From contig NC_029521.1 of NCBI RefSeq assembly GCF_001577835.2, positions 19,808,470-19,872,469 of the forward strand: 64,000 nucleotides of DNA. The letters run 5' to 3'. Positions 1-10,200 of the stretch are shown here, in pieces. This DNA comes from Coturnix japonica (Eukaryota; Chordata; Aves; Galliformes; Phasianidae). The notes beneath the pieces were generated by a model. That model was not told the origin of the DNA. It saw only the letters and a list, made by a program, of their open reading frames with translations, and made no database searches. Both the position numbers and the translations under genes were made by a program. The stretch's first letter is position 1, and each line of letters opens with the position of its first letter.

Positions 1-89
1 TGAGAGCAGCCCATAGAGACCCTAAGGGGGGGCTGCCCAGGGGGCAGGATGACCCCAAGCTGCAGTGCCTTTCCCTTAGTGCTGCTTGC

Positions 90-200
90 TTTCCCAGCCC
101 GCCCTGCCGTAATTACAGCCCGCTGCTGCACCCTGATAATACTGCTTCCCTTTTATCACTGCTTAATTAAATAACTGTGGGGAAGTGAGGGGCTGTTAAC
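90..200. promoter_or_regulatory. candidate conserved non-coding element (GATA/homeodomain-rich)
   Basis: An AT-rich island in GC-rich surroundings. It holds a TAATTA-type homeodomain core (taattac, near 110), two GATA-type cores (tgataa near 135 and ttatca near 154), a TTAATTAA core near 163 and a GTTAAC near 195. Clustering of such sites is typical of developmental or cardiac enhancers. This is inference only, since conservation cannot be seen from one sequence. Confidence 0.25.
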
Positions 201-1439
201 CCCTTGTTGGCTGGATAGTGCTGGGTGGTGCATCAGAGCCTGGGGGCGCCTCATTTGGGCTCACTGGTGTTTCTCTGCTGGCACAGCACAGGGTTTGTGG
301 GTGGACCTGCCTAATTATCACCCACCTCTCACTCCATGGGAACCCTGATGAGCCGTCCCCAGAACCCAGGCAGTGGTGGTACAGGTCTGCTGCTAATTAG
401 ACCCAAACGTCCTCCCGTGAGCTCAGGTGTGGGGCTGATATTTCCTTATTCCTGATTATTTCTGATTAATTTGTGTTTATTTCTGAGGGTTTGCTGCAGG
501 AGGCTGCACTCACCCTGAGTAACTGCAGGTGAATTCTCTTCCTATTGGAGTCTCCTGGGGACTCAGCTCTGCAGGTCTGAGAGCCCCTGACCCCCCTCCC
601 AGGTCAGAAATGGGTCTCCAAGGGGCCCCTGGGGAGCCCCTTCCCACTGCGGTGGAACAGACAAAGACATGGTAGCACAGCTCCTGAAACAGCCCAAAAT
701 AGCTTTCCTGTCCCCAAAATGTCACTTTACAAAGGCAGGTGCTGGGGGCCCCCATGGGGCTTGAGGCAATGGCTGAGCATGTGACTTGGTGGCCTTGCTG
801 GTGGCCCTCCTGAAGGCCTTGCTGGTGGTGCTGGTGGCCCTCCCAGCGGCCCTCCCTGGTGCTATGCAGCTGGTGGGCATCCGAGGAGCAAAAAGGCTGC
901 TGACCCGACTGCTGCCAGTCTGGGGAGAGGAGATGCCCCTCTGTGAGCCGTGCTCTTACAGACCCAAGGGTCTCAGGGTGCAGCCCCCCAGAATGTGCCC
1001 ACCCCATCCCTTGCTCTCCAGTGCCATGCATTATTCACACCCGCGTGGTGCCAATGGGGCTGACGTGCTGCTGAGCACAGAGAGCTTTTCTGTGTAAATC
1101 CCTGAAATATTTAGCAGAACTGACTTAAAAACACAGCCTGGGAGGAGCTGGTGCCTTGGTGTAACCTGGAGGCTGGAAGGCCGGGGCGGAGGCAGCTCAG
1201 TTGCCAGGGACTTGGGGATATGGCACATTGCAGCCGTGTCCTGTGGGCATTGGGATGCCTGCCCCACTCTGAGCCTTCCTCCCACCCCATGGCATCCCCA
1301 GCCCCAAGGCGGGCACTGAGCACTATTGGTGGCCCCACGCAGTGGCTGTGCTGTGCACTTTTCTCTCCAAGAACCCGCAGAGCCCTCAGGGCTGGGGCTT
1401 CACTGTGACGGCGCATCCCAAGTCAGATCCGCTGCGAAT

Positions 1440-1515
1440 CCTGCCTGCTAATAGCTATGCAAATTACCTCATTAGCTGCCTTATTTATTTTCTCCCGCAT
1501 CATCTTTTTGGCACT
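1440..1515. promoter_or_regulatory. candidate regulatory element with octamer and homeodomain cores
   Basis: A compact AT-rich patch within GC-rich sequence. It contains a perfect octamer ATGCAAAT (about 1457), followed at once by TTAC and CATTAGC homeodomain-type cores and a TTATTTATTT tract. Site density and composition contrast suggest a conserved non-coding element of the KCNIP2 locus. There is no direct proof. Confidence 0.25.
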
Positions 1516-3242
1516 TCTCCTGGCCCTGGAGGCTGCGGGTGCCCAGGCTGGCAGCAAGGCTGGCCACACTGATGGCAGCACAATGCTGCTGGGGACCAGG
1601 GGCTCGCAGGGCTCAAGTCATCACTTCCATGTCCCCTGTCCCCATCTTGGGGTGATCCTTGCTGTCCCCTTCCTGGCAGTGCTGCCCCTGCCCCTTCAGG
1701 CAGAGGAGCACGATGCCCGTGAGAGGCTTTCACCATCCCCACGCATCTTCGCACCCATAGCCTTGCCCACATTCATGCTCCGACACACCTGTACGTGTCC
1801 CCTGCTGTCCCCTGTGCCAACAGCCGTCTGATGAGCCATGTCCCCAGCTCACCTCCCCGTGGCTGTGCCGCTGCTGAGCTGCGCAGGGGCTCCTTTTAGC
1901 GTCAGGCAGCAGCAGCGGCACGTTGGCACGGCTCGGCACTTGGCACTGTGCAGGGCTCGGCACAATGCAGGTGTCACTGGAGTCAGGACCTCGGTGATAA
2001 ACGTCCAGCAGGAAACCCTGTGTCAGGAGGGGATGAGCGTCCCCGTTTTGCAGCTGCATTTCTATTTCTGCGGAACTCTGCTTGCCTGGCCAGGGCTGCA
2101 GTGATGTGCTGCTGGCATCTCCGGCCGGCCCCGCAGTGGAGCGGCTTTGGGGCCAGGTGGGGACTCACTCCGAGCGGTGGGGCGCTGCTGTGGGGTTGGG
2201 TCTGCCGCTCTCACTGCTGTCGTGTGGGCTCTGGCACCCTCCTGTGGCTGTTCGTCACCTCTCTGCTGCCCCTCAGGCTCCGTGGCTGTATTTCGGGTGT
2301 GAGCCGGGAGAGGGGCTCCCGGGTAGCCCCCGACCCGTCCCCGTGCAGTGGTGGTGGGAGGGGACCTGGCAGCTCTCAGGTCCGTAGGGGTAGGTTCGGT
2401 CGGGGTGTTGCATTCAGTCCCTGCAGCTGCTTCCTTGCTGCATGGTGTGACGTTCCCTGGTGCCCCACGGGGGAGTCCCACCGATGGCATTGTGGTGCTG
2501 GGTGGTTTCTGAGTGCTGCTTTCTGGCCCCTGCTGATGTGTGTGCCAGCCACTGCGTCACCGGGATGGGATGCCCAGGAGAACCAAGCAGTGTGGATGGA
2601 TGAGGTGGAAGGGGCTCTGCTGGGGGCTGCCCCTCTCACAGGTACATCACTGGCATTAACAAGCAGGAGGGCCTGGTTTGGAGGGCATAGCCCTAATTTT
2701 GGGGAGTAGGGTTGACATTATCCCCTATCAGTCCCTGGGGGCTCAGCTCCTTCTGTGTCTCCCACTGGGGACATTTGAGGGCGCTGGGCGGTCTGACAGT
2801 GCCTGGCTGGAACACGCCCACACATCCTTTCCCATCCCCAGGGGAGCCAGAGCCATCATTTCCATCAGGTCTCTTTTTCTTCACTTCCTCCCCCATTAAT
2901 AAGAGATGAAGCTTATGAGATAATAGAGCCTGGATGGATGCGGAGCTGAGATCCCGCTGGCGTGTGGGGTAGATGTGATGTGAAGAAGGAATTGCAGCTG
3001 GGAAAATGGGACTCAGGAAGGGAGGTGATTGCCAGTCTGCATCTCTGTCTGGCTCTGGGAGCTGGGAAATCCCACTGCCGCCACACGCCTGACTCGTCCT
3101 GGCTCTGACACATCAGCAGCTCACTGCCAGGCTGAGCTGAGACAGCGGCTCTGAGTCAGAGCGGTCCAGGAGCCCAGCTCCTCTTCCTCCCATCCTTACA
3201 CCCATCAGCTTCATCCCCTCCTCTGTACGGAGGTGATACCCA

Positions 3243-3480
3243 GGGATGCAGGATGCTCACAGCACTGGATGGCTGCTACCCAGGGATGCAGGATGCTCGT
3301 GGTGTCGGACAGCTGGTACCTGGGATGCAGGATGCTCATGGAGCTGGGTGATGGATGCTGGGAGATGCAGGATGCTCGTGGTGTCGGACAGCTGGTACCT
3401 GGGGATACAGGATGCTCGCAGCACCGGGTGCTTGATGCTGGGAGACGCGGGGTGCTTCCCAGCACTGGATAGCAGGACTG
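3243..3480. repeat. 40-bp minisatellite, about 6 copies
   Basis: The motif GGGATGCAGGATGCTC recurs with slight variation at 3243, 3283, 3322, 3362, 3402 and 3442, a period of 39-40 bp. Neighbouring copies share longer blocks, for example GTGTCGGACAGCTGGTACCT after the copies at 3283 and 3362, which suggests a higher-order 80-bp step. Open frames across it on both strands are repeat artefacts. Confidence 0.85.
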
Positions 3481-4154
3481 GAGGATGCACAGTGCTCTCC
3501 GTGTCAGCTCCCTTCAGGAAGGAGCGTGCATCCCTGCTCTTGGAGAGAGGCAGCCCTGGGATGCAGCAGTGCCTCATTGGTCAGCGGGACCTGTGGAGTC
3601 TGAGGGTTGCCATACCAACCTGCCTCTGGCTCCCGGCGAAGCGGGGCGTGAAGTGCCGGGTCAAGCTGGTGCCAAGGGGCGGACCGGCAGCCAGGGGCAA
3701 CCCAGGGCTCTGCATCCACCCGGCTGTCCTGGTGAGCTGGCATCACCGGGCTTCCTGACCCCCAGCACTCCTCGGCATCACTCTGTGCTCCACTGCACGG
3801 GGCGGGCAGCGGGCTGGCACAGCACGGGGGGCTCAGCTGGGCATCTCACTGAGTGACCTGCGGCGAGTGGTGAGCTTCGGTCCCCCTAAGCCTGGGGAGA
3901 GGTGGCAGCTCGGCTCACAGCCGCTCCTCCCGGGATCATCCCAGCGCCAAACTTCCCGCCTGCCTGCCTGCGAGCAGGGCCTGGAGGCTGCTGCGCTGCA
4001 CTGCCCTCTCCATAGGGCTTTTCCTGCCGCCGATGCCCGCAGGTTTGCTGCAGGAGAGGAAAGCTCCGTCCTGCCCTGGGCACCACTCAAGGGAGCTGGG
4101 GGCTTGGTGCCGGCTTTGTGGCAGGGTCCTTCCCCGGTGCTGCGAGCTGGAGCC

Positions 4155-4242
4155 ATGAGCCACTGCCAGCAGCGCTGCAAGAGGCAGCTGGGCCGGGTGA
4201 TCCGCTTCTTCTACCAGTTTGTCACTGGGACCCTCTCGCAAG
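4155..4242 (+). CDS. KCNIP2: KCNIP2 alternative first exon A (Cys-rich, palmitoyl-type N-terminus)
   Basis: Encodes 29 codons plus one base: [10 protein letters not shown], then [13 protein letters not shown], ending at donor CAAG|GTAGGT. It resembles the KChIP1 variant N-terminus that starts MSGCSKRCK and ends TGTLSK, and the mammalian KChIP2 variant that starts MNRCPRRC and ends VTGSLSP. Cys4 and Cys8 sit beside basic residues and probably serve as a lipidated membrane anchor. Phase 1 fits both 13198 (giving G) and 14164 (giving D). The start codon context is GCCATGA. It was chosen on homology to paralog N-termini. Confidence 0.85.
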
Positions 4243-7200
4243 GTAGGTGCTGCCCTGGGGGTGTGAGGCTGTGCTGGGTGGGGGGGTCTCTGTGTGGTGG
4301 TGTCTGTGGAGTTATCTGGGGCAGGGATGCTGAGCGGCGCTTAGAGATCCAGGGAAGAAGGGTTGTGTATGAGGTGGGGCTGAAGATGCTCATAGGGCAG
4401 AGATTCCCTTCCCACCCCAGGTCTGGATAGAGCCAGCAGCCACCTCCTGACTGCTGCGGGCCATGGGGTGGTGGCCGTCCCCAGCATGGCACAGAGATAT
4501 ATGCCGGGGAGCCAGGCAGTGTGGGGAGGAATTTGCCACACTAGGATGTGGAGAAGCCTTGCTGGGACAGGACCGCCACGTCACTGCTTGCAGTGGGGCT
4601 GGCACTCACTGCGGGCTGCCAAAGCGCCGCCTTCACCGGGACCCAGCCTGCCTGGAAAACCATACTGGGCTCTGTTGCCTCCTCATGTGGGGCACAGGGA
4701 ATGTGGGGGTACCCTCTGTGCAGCCTTGGGGCCAACGGCATGGCTGTGAGGACAAAGAAGCAGTGTGACCCCAACAAACCGTGCCACCCCTTGTCCATGT
4801 GGCCACATGCCCCACAATGCGGGAAGTGCTCCCCACCACTTCCCAGCCCGGGGGGCTACTGTGGCAATGGAGCTCTGCATGAGCCCTTTGTCACCCTTGG
4901 GCACAACTGGGCACATCCATATCTCCATCAGCTTCACGGGGCAGAGGATGAGTCAGCTGAGTGGGGTGTGAGGGCAGAACTGCAGGTGGCGGGGCAGGAT
5001 AGGGAGCAGACCTCATGGTCCCACAGCCTACGAGGATGTCCTCATTCTGCTGCCCTGCTGGGCTGGTCTATAGCAGGTGTCCCATGCAAGTGGTACCAAG
5101 CAGCCCCAGGGTTTCTTTGACCATGTGGGGTGGCTGTGGTGTTCGGGATCCTTCTGTGCTGGGAAACAACCAAAGTGATGGCAAACAAAGCTGGGCATGT
5201 CTCTGCATCCTGAAGGCTTGGGTCTGGGATATGGGATTGGCACAGCTTCTGCCCCTCTTATCATCCCTTCCTCCCCAGCAGCTGCTTTGGTCCGTGTGGC
5301 ACATGGTTGCAGTGTCCTGCAGCTTCTATGCCCTCATCAGCCCCATTTTGAGCAACAAGCCCCTCTGCACAGTGTAAGGATCTCACTGCAAGGAGCATGA
5401 CATGCCCAGGCACAGGGACCCCTGGGTGGGCACTCTTTGGGGTGGGTGCCCTGGGGAGCTCACCAAGGACAGGTCAGCAGTGGAGGGAAAAGAGAAATGA
5501 CTCAATCAATTAACCAGATTAAAACTGTGACTTCACCTCCCCAAAAATAGCATTTCGCCAATATTTTAATGTGCTTATTAATAATCTGCTCGCGCTCTGA
5601 TTAGCAGCGAGGTAATAAGGGATCAGCTGTAACCTAAATTTAACACTCCCTAATGGATGATGGCCCCAAGAACCAAAAAAAAAAAAAAAAAAACAACAAA
5701 AAAGGAGAGGCTCCTATCCATCAGGCTGTGCCCCAGGGGACTCAGCAGCACCTTGGGCAGATGTCATCAGCTGTGCACCCAGCTGGCCCCATGGCGTATC
5801 CTAGAGCACAGCCAGAGCCTGCTGCAGCCCTGCACCCTGTGCTCCTTGCCCCACACTGGATGGCCATCTCCCATCACCCAGGACCTGAGCCCTGCCTTGG
5901 CCTATGCAGCTGGGGTCACTGGGAGCTGGCAGACTCAGAGCAGCCTGAAGGTGATGCTACACATGGAGATGGCCACACGTGTAGCAAGCCGTACCCATGC
6001 TCAGCCCCCTGCTCTGTGTTCTGCCTGATGGTGCCAGGCTCCCCCGGGGCCAGCAGGGTTATTTTTAACTGTTTGCCATGTGCTGCCTGAGCACAATTAA
6101 GGTAATTGGTTTGGGAGCCTGGCTCTCACACGCCGCTCCCAATTACCTGCCCGCCCGCCTGGCTCCCACCTCCCTGCCCGCCGTGGCCGGCTCCGTGGTG
6201 GGGCTGCTGGGGCAGGGCTGCCCCAGATAGCGGTGGGGTTGGTTTGGGGATGGAGCCATGGAGAGGACATCCCTGCACAACGACAGCCTGCTCTATGCCT
6301 CCCTGATTGCCATCCTCCTCCTCATCTCCTATTGGTTCACCACCCGCTGCTTCAAAATCATCAGCGGCATTGAAGGTATGGGGCTGGGGATGTGGGGGGA
6401 CAAAGCGATGCCATCCTGTCTGCAGGCTGTGTGGTGGGGTGATCTAGGCACTGGGTGCCTGGGGACATCTCACTGGGCACCTCGCTCTCCCTGGGTCTCC
6501 CCATCTGCTCCTCCTGGTGCTGCTGTGCTGGGGCAGTGGTGTCAGCCGCAGCGGTGCCTGTTACAGGAACCAGCACAATCCCAGTATTTCCTATTCTGCC
6601 CCCAGAGCAGCTGTTGTGGTGCCCAGTGGAGATGTCTCAGACAGCGTTTTAGGGCTCTTGGTCCCTCGCAAGCTGTTTTACTTCCTCCAGCACCTTGGAG
6701 CAGCTCCGACCGTCATTGTGTCCAGGGCCACGCAGAGCCCAGGGCATGTATTTCTCCATCCCCCCATGTAACTTCTGCCTGCACAGGGCCTGCTGGCTCT
6801 TACTGCAATTTGGCCATATGATTCAGTGATGCTTCTCAGTGGGCTCTGCCCCATTTCTGTTGGGCTGTATGGGCTCTGGATCTCCCTCACACCCCTTGCA
6901 GGCTGCGGGTCTGGCTCTGTGGGTCATCCCAAACATCCCTTCCATCCTGAGGGCTGCTGCAGCTGGAGGAGCATTGCAGAGAGCCAGCCCTTCTTGCTGG
7001 GACATGTTTTAGCTGGAGGGGCCCCTCTGGGGGTGCCTGGGTTGTTTTTGGGCAGAATTAGGTTGCTGAAATAGTCTGGTAGCTCATGGGACAGCTGTCA
7101 GCTGTGGGAGCAGCCAGATGGGGGAGAGGATGGGCTCAGCAAGAGCAGTTGGCTTTGGGGGAAACTTCCTTTGAGAGTGCAACAGGCTGGTGTCACCTCG

Positions 7201-10200
7201 TCCCCAAAGGAGTCACTTGGGGCGGGGGTAATGTTGAGATCCAGCCCCATTGTTTCCAGCCTCAGTGTCTGGAAACTCACTGCTTTCCAAGAAAAGGAAA
7301 CACCCCTGCAAACTTCCAGCCCAATGGATGCTTCCCCAGGGAGAGTTTCCATAACCCTGCCAGAGCTGCTCTTGATGCCTTTCTGGCATCTTCTGCTGGC
7401 AGCCCTGGAGCTGGAGGAGATGCTGAGCACAGGGCCACCAGGTGTCCCTCCCGTGATGCCAACAGACACTAGGCCACCTGCCAGGGGACAAACCTGCAGC
7501 TTGGAATGGGGCCTGGGGGTTTGGTGTGGGGTTGCCCCACTGGGAGCCATCAGCACCTTCACCAGCCCCTTCCTCCAGCAGGTGCTGTCTTCCCGCAGTG
7601 ACGTGTTTCCCCCATGGGCTTTATGTCCTGGCCCATCAGCAGGGACCCAACATCTGGGCAGGGGCTGCTCTGTATCCTGAGCATTACCACCCCCACCTGG
7701 TCCTGCAGCATGGGGGGCAGCTCTGTTCCCTGCACTGATGCTGGTAGTGCTCTCACTCTACCCCCCCACGTGGGACCAGGACACCCTTGGCACAAGGGCT
7801 GGGATGCTGTAAAAAATGCATGGACCCAAATATAGCCCTGGCGGCTGAGCAGGCTGCGTGCTGGAGGTGACTGCATGCCTACTGCTGCCTGACCTTGGCT
7901 GGGTCCCCTGGGATCCCTGTTTGGGGTACACCCCCAGCACCCTGTGCTTTAAGGATGCTGGTCCCACAGTTCAGCAGCTGGACCAGCTCTGTGGCCCTGG
8001 TGACACACAGCCATGGTTCCAGACTGCATCCATTGGGTTATGGGGAACTTTAGGCATGCCTTGGGGTTCTGAGCCAGGTGGGACCCTGTAGGGTGGGTAT
8101 GTATATAGGGTGCAGAGGACAAGTCTGAGTCATCCACGCCCTGGATGTGTTGAGAGTGCCCAGTGTCCTGTCCCTATCGTGTCCCCCTCTGGGAGCCAAG
8201 TGCCTTTTAATAATCTGTGGCCTGTTTCCTTAGCAACTGCATTAAGCAAATCGATGGTAGTTGTGTCATTGGAATGGGAGGGCATGCATCCTGCCCCCAC
8301 CATGTCCCGCCACCCCCCCGCGTGGCCTTGCTCTGCTCTTACTCGGAGGCACAGCCTTTCTTTGCTGGGGGCTGTTGGCTGCTGGCTCCTGTGACAGCCC
8401 TACGCTGACCCCTCACTCTCACGTGGCCCCAAATAGCAGGGGGACAGCCGACATCCTTGGGGACATCAGGGGCCCTTGGGGTTGCATAGCCCAGCGGCTG
8501 TGGCATCAGGGTGAGAGGGCTCAAGGTGAGTGAGGGGCCATGAGACGCCCCCACCATGAATCTGGAGGGCCTGGAGATGGTTGCGGTGCTGGTGGTCTTG
8601 GTCCTCTTCGTCAAGGTGCTGGAGCAGTTCGGCCTCTTCAAGCCCGTGTCCTTGGAAGGTAACTGGAGTGGGAGGAGGCCATCTGGTGGGTTCCCACCTC
8701 AGCAGGGTCACAGCCATGTAGGGAGCCCCAGAGCTGCTCCCAAGGATGTTTTTGGGGTGCTGGGACTGTGGTGTCTGTCTGCAGCTGGTAGGGGTGAGCA
8801 TGGGGATAGGGTGTCCTGCCTGCTCCATGTACAGTCCTGGTGGCCAGGGATGTGGGGAGAGGATGGGACCCCAGTGTGGCACCGTGATGGTGGGGTGTCT
8901 GTGTGAGATTGGGGTGTGCTGGGGGCTCTGGGGTGCTCTGGGAGCAGGGGATGGCAGCATGCAGCCCCCCCACCCAAAAGATGCTATGGGTGCACCATCA
9001 GAGGGTGACGGGCACTTTGCCTGGACCACAGCTCTAGTGTGTCCTAGGGCTGAATCAGACCCTGGCTTCACCCCCCATCTCTCTGCTTTTGTTGCCCTAA
9101 GCCTTGTACTGAAGTCACTGGCACTGCAGTGTGCTGGCTCCAGGCTGCAGTGCGGAGGGGGAAGCAGAAGGGAGCCAGCCACTGGAAGACACAGGGCACA
9201 GCAGGAACCAGTCCTTGTCTGAGCTCTGTCCCCAGGGGCACAGTTCTTGTCCCCAGCAAGAGACTATGCAGAAGGTGGGAATGGGGGTCCTGCGCCCACC
9301 CATTCAGAGGAACAACAGCATCCCCATGTAGTCCTTGATCTCATGGTATCACCATGAAATTTGGATGGGCTATTCCTCTCTATCCATGTCACCACACTGG
9401 TACCTGTGTGTCCCCTTGGCTGGGGACACTGGGGAGTACAGGGATTTGCCCCAACTGTAGAGACAGGAGTGGGACCAGGTGCCCTGGATCAGCTCCCATC
9501 CCCATAGGGGTGAGTGGAGGAGAGGGAAACACCTGGCTGGAGGGGCTGGGTCCTGGTACTAAGCCCTGAGTGCTGCATGTGTCTCCTGGTGGCTTTGTCA
9601 CCCCATGGGCTCTGGAGGTGGCAGGTAGGATGCTTTGTTTACTGGAGACAGCCCCAGGTGGTGCAGAGGATGGGGAAGTGTCTAAAGCCCTGCCTGCCTG
9701 TTGTTTACCAGCTGCACCCAGTGACAATCCATGGACTGCAAAGAGCCTGAAACCATACACTAATGGTTTGGGTCTGCTAATGGACAGCACTCCAGAGCCA
9801 CTGCAGTGGCTGCACTTCCCCCACATGTGGTGCTGGAACCATAGACAGTCCCCCTGCCCCATCTATGTGGCCGTGCTGGTGTCATCCCAGGGGTGACTCT
9901 GGACCTGGTGTCATTTTCCAGCCAGTTGATCACTGCCAAGAGCTGTCACCCCACTGCGCCCTGTGCCACCACCTGAGCTGTGCCCATCCCCAACCCCTGC
10001 CAAGACCTCAGGAGGGGGCAGGAGAAGAAAAGCACTGTTGGTTTTGGCAGCTGAAATGCAGTATCAATAATTAATTGAGGAGCAATTGGCTCTGGCTGGG
10101 AGCAGGGCTGGGCAGGCAGACAGAGAGCCAGGAGAGCCGCCCACGTAACCGAGCCATGGATGAGGATGAGATAGAGCTGCAGACTGTGAGTGATGGGATA

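Larger units (their letters stand above)
1..4154. other. KCNIP2 5' flank or first intron, no supported exon
   Basis: No exon can be supported here. Open frames on both strands are short, mutually overlapping and lack recognisable protein sequence. The stretch is GC-rich, with a few AT-rich islands that look like candidate regulatory elements (about 90-200 and 1440-1515) and a minisatellite at 3243-3480. Mammalian KCNIP2 has a further first exon starting MRGQGRKE. I did not find it, so it may lie before base 1, which would make this stretch an intron. If it is absent, this is 5' flank. Confidence 0.5.

Noticed and set aside
2062-2490. Overlapping frames on both strands at 1950-2710
   Set aside because: Opposite-strand frames of similar length in high-GC DNA, with no splice or homology support.
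7800-8120. CArG-like CCAAATATAG (7826) and TATATAGG (8102) as a promoter for exon C
   Set aside because: Single imperfect motifs more than 400 bp from the exon C start codon; not enough to call a promoter.
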